From: Chlorogloeopsis fritschii PCC 6912
Lineage (GTDB): Bacteria > Cyanobacteriota > Cyanobacteriia > Cyanobacteriales > Nostocaceae
Reading direction: 5' to 3'
NCBI RefSeq assembly: GCF_000317285.1
Contig: NZ_AJLN01000049.1
Coordinates: forward strand, 1 to 64,000
Length of the DNA stretch: 64,000 bases
The translations under genes and the position numbers were made by a program. The notes beneath the pieces were generated by a model, which ran no database searches, was not told the origin of the DNA, and saw only the letters and a list, made by a program, of their open reading frames with translations. Within the stretch, counting starts at the first letter, position 1, and each line of letters opens with the position of its first letter. Positions 37,468 through 46,322 of this stretch are shown piece by piece.

Positions 37468-37874
37468 TTGAAAAATTTTCTATAAGGGTGGGTGTTTCCC
37501 ACCTACAAAAACTAAAATTTTAAATATAAAAATTATTATTTGAATCCAAAGGTAGTAAGAATTGAGTTAGAAAAAGAATCTTAAATTTTTAGGGTGCGTT
37601 AATATAGAGTAACGCACTATTTTATCTTAGTGGATTAAGGTGCACAAATATTTAATTTAAAAATCAAACATTACAAGTTCGCCTAACCCACCCTACATAA
37701 TTTTGACCTCTAGGCTGATTTTTTTACTATTAATTTTGATTTTCGAGTAGGTAAATTTTAATAGTTATTAATTTATTTTAATAATTTAAGAAGTATTGCT
37801 CATGCTTTATATTTTGTTATTTAATGTAGTTATTAAGTAACCTATACTAAATTGACAACTACCTCCAAAAATTG
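37468..37874. other. Gene-free interval with a GTGCGTTA hairpin
   Basis: GTGCGTTA (37594-37601) pairs with TAACGCAC (37610-37617), followed by TATTTTATCTT. It resembles the common GGGTGCGTTA...TAACGCACCC cyanobacterial repeat, split here so that GTTCGCCTAACCCACCC lies some 60 bases further. It may end transcription of the fasciclin gene. Confidence 0.6.
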
Positions 37875-38204
37875 ATGCTCGATTTTCACACCTTAGCAGA
37901 ATTTTCTCGTGCGAACTGCGTTGGTATTTGTGCATTTCTGGTGCCTGCAAACTTGCTTGCCACCATTTTGACGATGATTTTTGCCGCACTCCGTCGCCCA
38001 TCACATCAAGTCTGGCAAACCGCAGGGGTAGCTTGCCTTTTTGCTTTAGTTATGGTGCTGCACGTTTATAGTTGGTTCGCGATTGGTGTGGTAATGGCTC
38101 CTACCTATATTTTGCTGTGGTTGGCGATAACTTGTTTGTGTTGTAATTTGGGAGCAATTTTGTTTCGCAGGCGTCACTTCAACATCACAAGCTTTGGAAG
38201 TTAA
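37875..38204 (+). CDS. Small three- or four-helix membrane protein
   Basis: The product from ATG 37875 has 109 residues with hydrophobic segments at about 17-38 (FLVPANLLATILTMIFAAL), 48-65 (AGVACLFALVMVLHVYSW), and 68-97 (IGVVMAPTYILLWLAITCLC). It ends in RRRHFNITSFGS, basic and so likely cytoplasmic. I recognise no named family, though similar small hypothetical proteins appear in cyanobacterial annotations. It converges with murJ. Confidence 0.65.
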   Translation: MLDFHTLAEFSRANCVGICAFLVPANLLATILTMIFAALRRPSHQVWQTAGVACLFALVMVLHVYSWFAIGVVMAPTYILLWLAITCLCCNLGAILFRRRHFNITSFGS

Positions 38205-38328
38205 GTAGAAGGCAGAAGGGAAATTAGGTAATAGGGGATAGGGGACAGGAGACAGATGAGTTTAATAGTTCTGTTCCCCATAATCTTTTCCCTGACTTGG
38301 TGTAAATAGATGATGACAGCTGTTTATC

Positions 38329-39990
38329 CTATTTCTTGAAAAACTTTTGCCGCATCCGAGTTACAAAAACATTCACTTCTGGTAATTTCATCCAAGCAGC
38401 GATCGCCCCAAAAATAACCAAGCCTACTAAGCCAGATATACTCAACAGCAATAGTTGACTTAGTAACCCATCTGTAGTCAAAAACCTTTGTACAACCCCT
38501 AAAGTAAAGAAACTGGCAAAACCTGCGACAACGCTGGCAACAGTCAAACCAAAAATAGGTATGCTCCATTCTCGCCAAGGAATTCCATTCAGCTTGCGAT
38601 CGAGCAACCATAAAAGCATCAATGTTGAACTCAAATTTACTCCTACTGTTGCTAAAACCAATCCAGGAGCGCCAAAAGATTTAATTAAAATCCAGTCTAA
38701 GAAGACATTGAGAAAGATATTAAACAGACTAATCCGAAAAGGCGTTTCACCGTCACCCAAGGCATAAAATACCCGCACTAAAACATCACGCCCCAAGTAG
38801 ACAAACATTCCTGCACCATAGGCAACCAATAGCGAAGACACCATATCTGAGGCAGCTTGATCGAAAGCTCCCCGCTTATAAACTACACGCACAATCGGAT
38901 TTGAAAGAGCAATCATCAAAGCGCCCAAGGGTAGCATTGTGAAGGCGGAAAGAACTAATCCTTGGCGAATGCGTTGTTTTAGCTCATGCCAATCATTTGG
39001 ATCGGTTAGTCGAGAAAAGATTGGTAAAAGAGGAACCAAAACGACGTTAGAAATTACTCCTAATGGTGTTTGTACTAGGAGATTGGCGTAATTCAAGCCA
39101 GAGGCAGCAGCAGGAATGAAGGAAGCAAAAATAGAATTTATCTGCCAGTTGATATAGAGCATCCCAGAAGAAAAGGTAGCTGGCAACATAATTTTCATCA
39201 CTTCCCTGACTCCTGGCTGATTAAAATCAAACCGCAGGCGGAATGAACCCATACCAATACGTGACTGTGCTACTAATTGCACAAGCCATTGCAGCAAAGC
39301 TCCCGCTAAAGTTCCGATCGCTAATACTGCGCCGCCATACATCAGATACTCAGCAGTGTAAATTTTAGTACCTAATTGCAGCCATAAAAAAGCTACGGCA
39401 ATTACAACTGTAATGCTTGATAATAAAGGGCTAATCGATGGTAACCAAAATTGATTAGCGACGTTTAATGTGCCAAATCCAATACCAATAAGTCCCGCAA
39501 GAATAGCCATTGGTGACATGATCTGGAGTTGTTTTGTGGCGATCGCTTTCACCAATTCTCCATCTGGGCGTTGATCTAACCCTGGTGTAGTTACCTCAAT
39601 CAAATTCCCGGCAAAGATTGCCAAAATAATCGTGACAACCAACAGCACACCACCAACAAGGGTTGTCATAGTCTCCACCAAAGGAGCAGCTTCTTCTTTT
39701 TTGCGCTTGGCTAAAACACTAACAATCGCACTGTAGAAAGGCCCGTTAATGCCGCCAAGTAAAATCAGTAAAAAACCTGGGATAATATAGGCAAAACTAT
39801 AAGCATCAGCAACAGGGCCAGTACCAAAAGCTGCACCTATAGCTACTTGCCGTGCCAAACCTACAACTTTGCTAATGATGGTGGCAACAGCAACAATGCC
39901 AGCAATTCCGGCAAGAGAACGAGAAACTTTTTGTTCTTGTGTCACAAATGGTACCCGACAAATATTCAGACGGCGCTTATCTGAAAACAT
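38329..39990 (-). CDS. murJ: Lipid II flippase MurJ (MviN)
   Basis: The 553-residue protein has the MOP-superfamily pattern of MurJ: about 14 membrane helices, the early SKVVGLARQVAIGAAFG (about 40-56) and DAYSFAYIIPGFLLILLGGI, and later GVISNVVLVPLLPIFSRL and LLVAYGAGMFVYLGRDVLVRVFYALGDGETPF. MurJ moves lipid II across the inner membrane for peptidoglycan synthesis. The first 22 residues may be extra, as the next in-frame start is not obvious. It may be cotranscribed with nothing; 54 bp upstream on the same strand lies a tiny 31-codon frame. Confidence 0.94.
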   Translation of the reverse strand: MFSDKRRLNICRVPFVTQEQKVSRSLAGIAGIVAVATIISKVVGLARQVAIGAAFGTGPVADAYSFAYIIPGFLLILLGGINGPFYSAIVSVLAKRKKEEAAPLVETMTTLVGGVLLVVTIILAIFAGNLIEVTTPGLDQRPDGELVKAIATKQLQIMSPMAILAGLIGIGFGTLNVANQFWLPSISPLLSSITVVIAVAFLWLQLGTKIYTAEYLMYGGAVLAIGTLAGALLQWLVQLVAQSRIGMGSFRLRFDFNQPGVREVMKIMLPATFSSGMLYINWQINSIFASFIPAAASGLNYANLLVQTPLGVISNVVLVPLLPIFSRLTDPNDWHELKQRIRQGLVLSAFTMLPLGALMIALSNPIVRVVYKRGAFDQAASDMVSSLLVAYGAGMFVYLGRDVLVRVFYALGDGETPFRISLFNIFLNVFLDWILIKSFGAPGLVLATVGVNLSSTLMLLWLLDRKLNGIPWREWSIPIFGLTVASVVAGFASFFTLGVVQRFLTTDGLLSQLLLLSISGLVGLVIFGAIAAWMKLPEVNVFVTRMRQKFFKK

Positions 39991-40043
39991 TTAACCGGAA
40001 ATCTAGAACTTTGTCAGGGTATTCTCCGATAAAACTCATTTAA

Positions 40044-40139
40044 TCAAGCGATCGCTGGTTTGGAACTAAGTAATACCCATAAACAAGCCAGAATCAAAAT
40101 TCCTATCAAACCAAACAAGCGCAGTAAAATTTTTTTCAT
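40044..40139 (-). CDS. Possible 31-residue single-helix membrane peptide
   Basis: A frame from ATG (40139) to TGA (40044) encodes MKKILLRLFGLIGILILACL followed by WVLLSSKPAIA. It has a basic start and one clean membrane helix, as in known tiny bacterial membrane proteins. It lies between the LCP gene and murJ on their strand. There is no clear ribosome binding site, and its last codons use a HIP1 octamer. It could be real or chance. Confidence 0.35.
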   Translation of the reverse strand: MKKILLRLFGLIGILILACLWVLLSSKPAIA

Positions 40140-40169
40140 AAAGTATAGTTGCTTGTTAGTAGGTAGTAG

Positions 40170-40240
40170 TTAGTAGGGGAGGCAGTGCGCCCTTGCCTTT
40201 TTTAAGTCAGGTAGTAGTTAGTAGTTGGTTTTTAACCACT
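40170..40240. repeat. Truncated family B repeat and heptamer-like GTAGTTAG run
   Basis: GTAGTAGGGGAGGCAGTGCG matches the outer end of family B elements, but the partner end is missing; GTAGTTAGTAG-type short repeats flank it. Confidence 0.55.
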
Positions 40241-40244
40241 AACC

Positions 40245-40314
40245 ACTGTACGGGCGGGTTTTGCCTATGATTTCTCTGCTAATCCGACGATCTATCTTTT
40301 AAACCCGCCCCTAC
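40245..40314. repeat. Family A palindromic element, copy 3
   Basis: ACTGTACGGGCGGGTTTTGC at the start pairs with TTTTAAACCCGCCCCTAC at the end. The interior differs from copies 1 and 2 (TGATTTCTCTGCTAATCCGA), so only the arms are kept, in line with selection or recognition of the ends. Confidence 0.85.
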
Positions 40315-40329
40315 TAACCACTAAACCTA

Positions 40330-41772
40330 TCACTCTTTCCAATCTTTCCCAATCCGAATTGTGAGATCGGATTCCAAATCACCTGTTGCCGACACCTCAA
40401 TGTTACCTAAGCCCAAAACACCTTGCAGTTTTTCTGCTGCTTTACGGTTACCTTTTTGGGCGATAATCTTAGTCTCGCTGTTCCGAGTCGGTAAATCTGG
40501 GACAGTATAAATTTTTGTAAAGCCTTTTTGTTTGAGAGAGTTAATAACTTTTTCAGTTAGCTGGGGTTGATCGGAAGAATTTTGAATAGCAATTTTGAGA
40601 CTAGTTACGGGTCGCGCATCAGGCTTGAGACCACCGATAATCACTCCAGTATAATTAGTCAATAAGTCAACTCTTCCAGTCAGATCCAGCCAATAGCTAT
40701 CGGGATCTGCACTTAAGCGACTAAAAATACCTGGCAAAATAGCCATTTGGAAATTATCCCTCTCTAAGTTGAGAGTGAAATTGACTATTGCCATCATTTC
40801 TTCAACTTTCAAGTTGGTGTCAAAGTACTTGCCCATAATTCGGACTAGTTGGGGCAATTTGGGTAAAACAGTAGGACTAAAGAGGCGTTCGCGCAAACCC
40901 ATAATTAAAGCTTGCTGTCGCTGTACTCTCGGTAAATCCCCCATATTGGCGTCGCGGAACCGGATAAACTGTTCTGCTTGTTCACCGTTAAGAGTTTGCC
41001 AGCCGCTGACTAAATTAATCGAGAATTTCCCAGCAGAGTCTCTATATTCCATCGGTTTAGGAACGAACACCTCTACTCCACCGAGTTGATCTACCAACTG
41101 CCGCAAACCACTAGTAGAAATACGGATATAGCGGTCAATAGGCGCATTGCTCAAGGTGCGACTGACAACCCGCGCTGCTAATACAGGCCCTCCTTGGGCA
41201 TTAGCTTCGGATACTTTAGTTAATCCCTTGGATTCTGGAATTGCTATCATTGTATCCTTGGGAATTGAAAGTACCCGTATTGTTTTGTCGTCGGGGTTTA
41301 GCCTGAGAAGCAGCATGGTATCGCTTTTACCAGCAAAACTTTCTGGTGAGCCGTCAACAGTGCCAGGAACTGGTTCGATACCCATCACTAAAATATTCAT
41401 CGGGCGGATGAGCTTGTATTGGGAGATATTGCTCCAGATTTCCCCAGGTAAAGGCGTTTTTTCCGCGTCTGGGTTATCCATGCCCAATTCTTCATCTGTT
41501 CTATCTATATCACTCCACAACGGAGTCCAAAGCGCCAAGGTTGATACCAACAACCCTGACAAAGTGATCCCAACAACTATTGTTAATAGCCAAAAAAGCC
41601 ACCGAGGCATAGCCAAACCCAATCTTTGGTAAAGCTGGCTAGGGATAGAACCGACAGACTCAACTAATTTAGGAGACGTTTCTGTTTGCTGTTGCGCATT
41701 TACCTGAACAGGTGGCTGCTGCACTCGTTGAGATTTGCTCTTCTTTTGTAATCTTTCTGCTTGTTTAACCAC
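40330..41772 (-). CDS. LytR-CpsA-Psr (LCP) family protein
   Basis: The start is taken at GTG 41772 (480 residues), which has GGGGAG six bases upstream; a TTG at 41790 is the alternative. After a Lys/Gln-rich cytoplasmic tail comes one membrane helix (about 53-75, WLFWLLTIVVGITLSGLLVST), then the LCP domain with SDTMLLLRLNPDDKTIRVLSIPKDT, VDQLGGVEVFVP and FRDANMGDLPRVQRQQALI, whose Asp and Arg residues bind the pyrophosphate of polyprenyl substrates. A LytR_C domain follows (about 385-480, IQNSSDQPQLTEKVINSLKQ). In cyanobacteria LCP proteins probably attach glycopolymers to peptidoglycan. It is divergent from a GDP-mannose precursor gene. Confidence 0.9.
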   Translation of the reverse strand: MVKQAERLQKKSKSQRVQQPPVQVNAQQQTETSPKLVESVGSIPSQLYQRLGLAMPRWLFWLLTIVVGITLSGLLVSTLALWTPLWSDIDRTDEELGMDNPDAEKTPLPGEIWSNISQYKLIRPMNILVMGIEPVPGTVDGSPESFAGKSDTMLLLRLNPDDKTIRVLSIPKDTMIAIPESKGLTKVSEANAQGGPVLAARVVSRTLSNAPIDRYIRISTSGLRQLVDQLGGVEVFVPKPMEYRDSAGKFSINLVSGWQTLNGEQAEQFIRFRDANMGDLPRVQRQQALIMGLRERLFSPTVLPKLPQLVRIMGKYFDTNLKVEEMMAIVNFTLNLERDNFQMAILPGIFSRLSADPDSYWLDLTGRVDLLTNYTGVIIGGLKPDARPVTSLKIAIQNSSDQPQLTEKVINSLKQKGFTKIYTVPDLPTRNSETKIIAQKGNRKAAEKLQGVLGLGNIEVSATGDLESDLTIRIGKDWKE

Positions 41773-41885
41773 AACTTTCTCCCCACTCAACCACTCCCTG
41801 GATGTAATGTTAATGCTAGCTACAAATATTGCTAGTTAAAAACACCACTGTAAACTTGTAATGTTCTTGAATTTTCCATGACAAC

Positions 41886-42950
41886 ATGACTAGACCATTG
41901 TTCCCTGTAATTCTTGCTGGTGGAAAAGGTGAGCGTTTTTGGCCTTTAAGTCGCCAAAACCGTCCTAAGCAATTTTTAGATTTAGATGGTAGTGGTAGAA
42001 GTCTCCTACAAGTAACCGCTGATCGGCTGCTACCACTTGCAGGCGATTGGGAAAACTTGTGGGTAATAACTTCTAGTCAGATAGCTCAAGGAGTCAAAGA
42101 ACAACTGCCTCAACTCCCACCCGATAACTTACTAATTGAGTTACAAGGACGAGACACCGCCGCTGCTGTTGCTTGGACAAGCTTAGAAATCAAAAAGCGT
42201 TACGGAGATGACGCTATTATTGGCTTTTTCCCCGCTGATCACTGGATTGCTAACCAAGAAGCTTTTGCCAACACGTTAAATGCAGCAACTCAACTAGCGG
42301 CAAACACAGCAGCTATTGTCACATTGGGGATCAAACCTGCCTTTCCATCAACTGGTTACGGCTATATAGAACAAGGCGAAAAAATTGGTTGCTTTAATGA
42401 CTTGCCAGCTTATCACGTTAACCGCTTTACTGAAAAGCCTGACCGTCAAACGGCAGAAAAATTTCTCTCTACGGGACGTTTTAGCTGGAATAGCGGGATG
42501 TTTATCTTTCGGGCAGGTGTTGTTCTCAAGGAACTGCATACCCACGCTCCGGATATTATTGAACCGTTGGAAAAACATGGTTCTGATATTTATCCCCAGC
42601 TCCCTAAGATGAGTATAGACTATGCCCTCATGGAAAAGACAGGTCTAGCATATGTAATTCCGGTGGAATTTGGTTGGGATGATTTAGGTGACTGGAATGC
42701 GATCGAGCGTTTGCTGAAAAAAGAAGATACACCAAACGTGGAATTGGGTACTCATGTGGGTTTAGACACACAAGGCGCAATTATTTATAACAACAATCCC
42801 AACGATGTGGTTGTTACTATCGGCTTAGAAGATGTGGTAATTGTGCGCGATCGCAATGTAACTTTGATTGTAAAAAAAGACCGCACCCAAGAAATCAAAC
42901 AAATCCTCAAAACTCTCCAAAGCGATCCCCGATTTACAGAACTGCTATGA
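41886..42950 (+). CDS. Mannose-1-phosphate guanylyltransferase
   Basis: The 354-residue protein begins with the nucleotidyltransferase signature FPVILAGGKGERFWPLSRQN (residues 6-25), then RPKQFLDL, later FPADHWI, the mannose-specific FTEKPD, WNSGMFIF and VEFGWDDLGDW. It makes GDP-mannose from mannose-1-phosphate and GTP, feeding polysaccharide and glycoprotein synthesis. It lacks the C-terminal isomerase domain of dual ManC/AlgA enzymes, so only the transferase activity is expected. It is followed by a GGGACTA heptamer run at 42955-42985. Confidence 0.93.
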   Translation: MTRPLFPVILAGGKGERFWPLSRQNRPKQFLDLDGSGRSLLQVTADRLLPLAGDWENLWVITSSQIAQGVKEQLPQLPPDNLLIELQGRDTAAAVAWTSLEIKKRYGDDAIIGFFPADHWIANQEAFANTLNAATQLAANTAAIVTLGIKPAFPSTGYGYIEQGEKIGCFNDLPAYHVNRFTEKPDRQTAEKFLSTGRFSWNSGMFIFRAGVVLKELHTHAPDIIEPLEKHGSDIYPQLPKMSIDYALMEKTGLAYVIPVEFGWDDLGDWNAIERLLKKEDTPNVELGTHVGLDTQGAIIYNNNPNDVVVTIGLEDVVIVRDRNVTLIVKKDRTQEIKQILKTLQSDPRFTELL

Positions 42951-42952
42951 AG

Positions 42953-42985
42953 AGGCTAGGGACTAGGGACTGGGGACTAGGGAAA
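42953..42985. repeat. GGGACTA heptamer run
   Basis: GGCTAGGGACTAGGGACTGG GGACTAGGG directly follows the guanylyltransferase gene; a further pyrimidine-strand version (TAGCCCCTAGCCTCTAACC) follows at 42999-43033, so the two can pair. Confidence 0.75.
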
Positions 42986-43100
42986 TAATATTTCTTCTAC
43001 TAGCCCCTAGCCTCTAACCTCTAGCCCCTAACCCTTGACAGAGGCTGAAAAGACAAATTTTCCGATATAAATTGAGTGTTGGATATTTTGTCTCCTAATT

Positions 43101-43391
43101 ATGGAAATTACCTACTTAGAGCCTCTTGCCAAGAAAACAGCAATAAACTCTATTACTACCTATCAACATTATATTTCTCCGCACAAAGGATTTTCTTGCC
43201 CTCATCGCCTGTTACACGGTGGGGATTCCTGCTCGCAATACGTTAAAAGAATGCTGAGTGAGCAAAGTTTAGTAGAAGCCGTACAATCATCTTTACAAAG
43301 ATTTAAGGATTGCGCTCATGCCAGCACAATTCTCACAACCAGAAACTCTGGTGGCGGATGTATTGTCATCCCTTGTTGCATACCTGTTTAA
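43101..43391 (+). CDS. yidD: YidD-like membrane protein insertion factor, divergent
   Basis: The 96-residue protein carries the YidD pattern YQHYISPHKGFSCPHR (about residues 22-37) and DSCSQYVKRML (about 44-54), in which ISP.KG and the C-S-Q-Y motif define the family. It assists membrane-protein insertion by YidC in other bacteria. The tail is rich in cysteine and differs (GGGCIVIPCCIPV), so this is a divergent form also common in cyanobacteria. No rpmH/rnpA/yidC genes lie near, so it is outside the usual cluster. Identity is fairly firm, function less so. Confidence 0.8.
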   Translation: MEITYLEPLAKKTAINSITTYQHYISPHKGFSCPHRLLHGGDSCSQYVKRMLSEQSLVEAVQSSLQRFKDCAHASTILTTRNSGGGCIVIPCCIPV

Positions 43392-43441
43392 TCAATTTGT
43401 TTTTTCGCGTTTCCTGCATCTAATGGCAGTTCGTTAAAATT

Positions 43442-45088
43442 ATGTTCCTCACCCAAACTGTTCCCCGTCAACGAGAAATCATCGAAGTTTTATTCCGCAA
43501 TGGCTGGGATTATATGCGAAGGTTGCTCACTGGCGGCAAACCTGATGAGCCTCAATTGCCCACACCTGCGGTTTTGAAAAATATCTTGGTAGATTTGGGG
43601 CCTGTTTATGTTAAGCTTGGCCAGCTAATGTCTACCCGTCCAGACTTACTGAGTGCGTCCTACATCGAGGAACTGTCAACGCTGCAAGACGAAGTACCAC
43701 CTGTTGCTTGGTCAGAAATCGAAGTTGTCATCCGCAAACAACTAAAACAGCCTTTAGAGGAAACTTTTGCTACCATAAATCCCGTGCCGGTAGCAGCTGG
43801 CTCAATTGCTCAGACACACCGAGCTACACTCAAAGATGGACGGGAAGTGGCGCTTAAGGTTCAACGTCCGGGAATTGATATCATTGTTAACCAAGATATT
43901 GCTTTAATTCAAGGTATTGCTGATTTAGTGGCACGTACTGAATTTGGGCAAACCTACGAAATCAAATCTATTGCTGAAGAATTTACCAAAGCACTAGAAG
44001 CTGAGTTAGATTTTACACGAGAAGCTAGTTATACCGAGCAATTACGACGCAATTTATCTCAAGGTCGTTGGTTTGATCCCAATCAGGTAGTAGTTGCAGA
44101 AATTTACTGGGATGTGACTACCCCTAAATTGATGGTGATGGAATGGTTGGATGGTGTACCGCTATTGTCAGCTAATCTTGATGATCACCAAAACGGTAAA
44201 AGTCCTGCCGTCGAACGCCAAAGAATTACCACCTTGTTATTCCGTGCTTTTTTCCAGCAGCTTTATATAGACGGCTTCTTTCATGCCGATCCACATCCAG
44301 GGAATTTGTTTTATCTCAAAGATGGACGGGTTGCTTTACTTGATTGTGGCATGATGGGACGGCTCGATCCGCGCACGCAACGGATATTGACAGAGATGTT
44401 ACTGGCAATTGTTGATTTAGATGCCCAACGCTGTGCTCAGTTAACTTTGCAGTTGTCTGACTCTGCTCAACCAGTAATTCTGTCTCGCCTGGAAAATGAC
44501 TATGACCGGATGCTACGCAAGTATTACAATTTAAGCCTGTCTCAATTGAATTTCAGCCAGATTATTTACGAGCTGCTGCAAGTTGCCCGAAATAATAAAA
44601 TTCGCTTGCCTAGCAACATGGGCTTGTATGCTAAGACTCTGGCTAATTTAGAGGGAGTAGCGCGGTTATTCAACCCAGAGGTTAACTTCATAGATGAAGT
44701 TCAGCCATTGCTTACAGACTTATTCCGACGCCAATTAGTTGGAGAAGCTCCCGTGCGATCGCTCCTGAGAACAGCATTGGATCTTAAAAGTTTGTCTTTA
44801 CAATCTCCCCGACATATTGAATTGCTTTTAGATAGAGTTACATCAGAAACACTACAGTGGAATTTATCTTTACGCGGATTAGATGGATTGCGCCGTACAG
44901 CAGACGATGCCGCCAATCGCCTGTCTTTTAGCATCTTAGTAGGTTCACTGATTATGGGGGCAGCAATTATTTCTAGTAATGCACGTACAGCCCAACTATC
45001 TTTTTTAAGCAACGTGTTATTTGCTACTGCTAGTTTATTGGGATTGTGGTTGATTATCAGTATTCTGCGATCGGGTCGTTTACGTTAA
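43442..45088 (+). CDS. ABC1/AarF/UbiB-family atypical kinase
   Basis: The 548-residue protein has the UbiB/ABC1K signatures: KLGQLMSTRPDLL (about 61-73; the KxGQ motif), VPVAAGSIAQTHRA (about 122-135) in place of the usual glycine-rich loop, ALKVQRPG, EADFxxE-like ELDFTREASYTEQLRRN, and FHADPHPGNLFYL with LLDCGMMGRL as catalytic and metal motifs. Two C-terminal membrane helices are likely (about 500-545). In cyanobacteria and plastids these proteins influence prenylquinone and tocopherol metabolism. It follows yidD by 50 bp. Confidence 0.93.
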   Translation: MFLTQTVPRQREIIEVLFRNGWDYMRRLLTGGKPDEPQLPTPAVLKNILVDLGPVYVKLGQLMSTRPDLLSASYIEELSTLQDEVPPVAWSEIEVVIRKQLKQPLEETFATINPVPVAAGSIAQTHRATLKDGREVALKVQRPGIDIIVNQDIALIQGIADLVARTEFGQTYEIKSIAEEFTKALEAELDFTREASYTEQLRRNLSQGRWFDPNQVVVAEIYWDVTTPKLMVMEWLDGVPLLSANLDDHQNGKSPAVERQRITTLLFRAFFQQLYIDGFFHADPHPGNLFYLKDGRVALLDCGMMGRLDPRTQRILTEMLLAIVDLDAQRCAQLTLQLSDSAQPVILSRLENDYDRMLRKYYNLSLSQLNFSQIIYELLQVARNNKIRLPSNMGLYAKTLANLEGVARLFNPEVNFIDEVQPLLTDLFRRQLVGEAPVRSLLRTALDLKSLSLQSPRHIELLLDRVTSETLQWNLSLRGLDGLRRTADDAANRLSFSILVGSLIMGAAIISSNARTAQLSFLSNVLFATASLLGLWLIISILRSGRLR

Positions 45089-45105
45089 AAAATGGTTAAT
45101 GGTTA

Positions 45106-45150
45106 GTCAATAGTCATTGGTCATTAGTCATTTGTTAGTGGTTAGTGGTA
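45106..45150. repeat. TCATTAG-type heptamer run
   Basis: AGTCAATAGTCATTGGTCAT TAGTCATTTGTTAG and GTGGTTAGTGG follow the ABC1K gene; they border the composite palindromic element below. Confidence 0.7.
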
Positions 45151-45199
45151 AATAACTTTTTAACCGAAAGATAATCAACAACAGCCGCTCCTACCAACT

Positions 45200-45317
45200 A
45201 CTGTACGGGCGGGTTTAGAAGATAAGTTATCGGTTTGAACCAAAAGTTAATCAACAAAACCCGCACGGCAGTCGCACTCGACGCGCTTAACCCGCAAGGG
45301 CGCGCTGCCTCCCCTAC
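45200..45317. repeat. Composite element: family A copy 4 with family B nested in its right arm
   Basis: The left arm and centre match copies 1 and 2 (ACTGTACGGGCGGGTTTAGA, GATAAGTTATCGGTTTGAAC). The right arm AAAACCCGC is cut at 45264 and resumes as CCCCTAC at 45311, with ACGGCAGTCGCACTCGACGC ... GCGCGCTGCCT between. The insert has inverted ends (GGCAGTCGC with GCGCGCTGCC). Confidence 0.85.
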
Positions 45318-45335
45318 TATCTACTAAAAAAATAT

Positions 45336-46322
45336 ATGCCGATTATCGAAGCTCAAAATTTGAGCAAAGTTTATCCTGTTGCTGTTAAAGAACCGGGCAT
45401 AATTGGGACAATTACCCACTTTTTTCGTCGCACCTATCGCGAAATTAAAGCGGTTCAGGATGTTTCCTTTGAAATTGGAGCTGGTGAAGTAGTAGGCTTT
45501 TTAGGGCCAAATGGTGCAGGTAAAACTACTACACTCAAAATGCTGACGGGATTGATTCATCCTTCTAGTGGCAAAGTCAGAGTAGCTGGTTATGTTCCCT
45601 TCCGTCGTCAAGAAGGTTTTTTGCAAAAGATTACCTTAGTTATGGGGCAAAAACAGCAGTTACTTTGGGACTTGCCAGCAATGGATTCTCTGAGAATTAA
45701 CGCTGCTGTGTACAATATCTCGGAGCGTGAGTTCCGTCAGCGGGTGGGGGAATTAACTGAGATGCTGTCCTTAGAAGGCAAGCTTTCCCAGCCTGTACGG
45801 AAGCTATCTTTGGGTGAACGGATGAAAGCAGAACTTTTGGCAGCACTGTTGCACCATCCCAAAGTGTTGTTTTTAGATGAACCCACTTTAGGATTGGATG
45901 TCAATGCCCAAGTAGGAGTGCGTGATTTCTTACGCGAATACAATCAGCGCTATCAGGCAACGGTGTTATTAACTAGTCATTATATGGCTGATATCACAGC
46001 TTTATGCGAACGAGTACTGTTAATTCATCGGGGCAATTTGATGTATGACGGTAGTTTGGATGGATTACTAGAAAGGTTTGCACCATATCGAGAAGTTCAT
46101 GTGGAGTTAGCTCATTCTCTGCCCAAAGAAAAACTCATGCTTTATGGTGATGTGCAAAAGCTAGATGGGCGAATGGTGTGTTTTATGGTGCAGCAAGAAG
46201 AATTAACACGTACAGTATCGCGAATTTTAGTTGAGTTAGAGGTAACTGATTTAAAAGTGACTGAACCGCCAGTAGAAGAGGTGATTGGGCGAGTATTTTT
46301 AGAGGGAGTGGTTAGTGGTTAA
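45336..46322 (+). CDS. ABC-2 type exporter ATP-binding protein
   Basis: The 328-residue ATPase has Walker A GPNGAGKTT (about 56-64), the signature LSLGERMKAELLAALLHHPK and Walker B VLFLDEPTLGLD. The signature LSLGE rather than LSGGQ is usual in this NatA-like group. The N-terminal region with PGIIGTITHFFRRTYREIKA is also typical of the group that pairs with DUF990-type permeases. The stop codon directly touches the ATG of the permease gene at 46323, so the two are translationally coupled. The exported substrate is unknown. Confidence 0.92.
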   Translation: MPIIEAQNLSKVYPVAVKEPGIIGTITHFFRRTYREIKAVQDVSFEIGAGEVVGFLGPNGAGKTTTLKMLTGLIHPSSGKVRVAGYVPFRRQEGFLQKITLVMGQKQQLLWDLPAMDSLRINAAVYNISEREFRQRVGELTEMLSLEGKLSQPVRKLSLGERMKAELLAALLHHPKVLFLDEPTLGLDVNAQVGVRDFLREYNQRYQATVLLTSHYMADITALCERVLLIHRGNLMYDGSLDGLLERFAPYREVHVELAHSLPKEKLMLYGDVQKLDGRMVCFMVQQEELTRTVSRILVELEVTDLKVTEPPVEEVIGRVFLEGVVSG

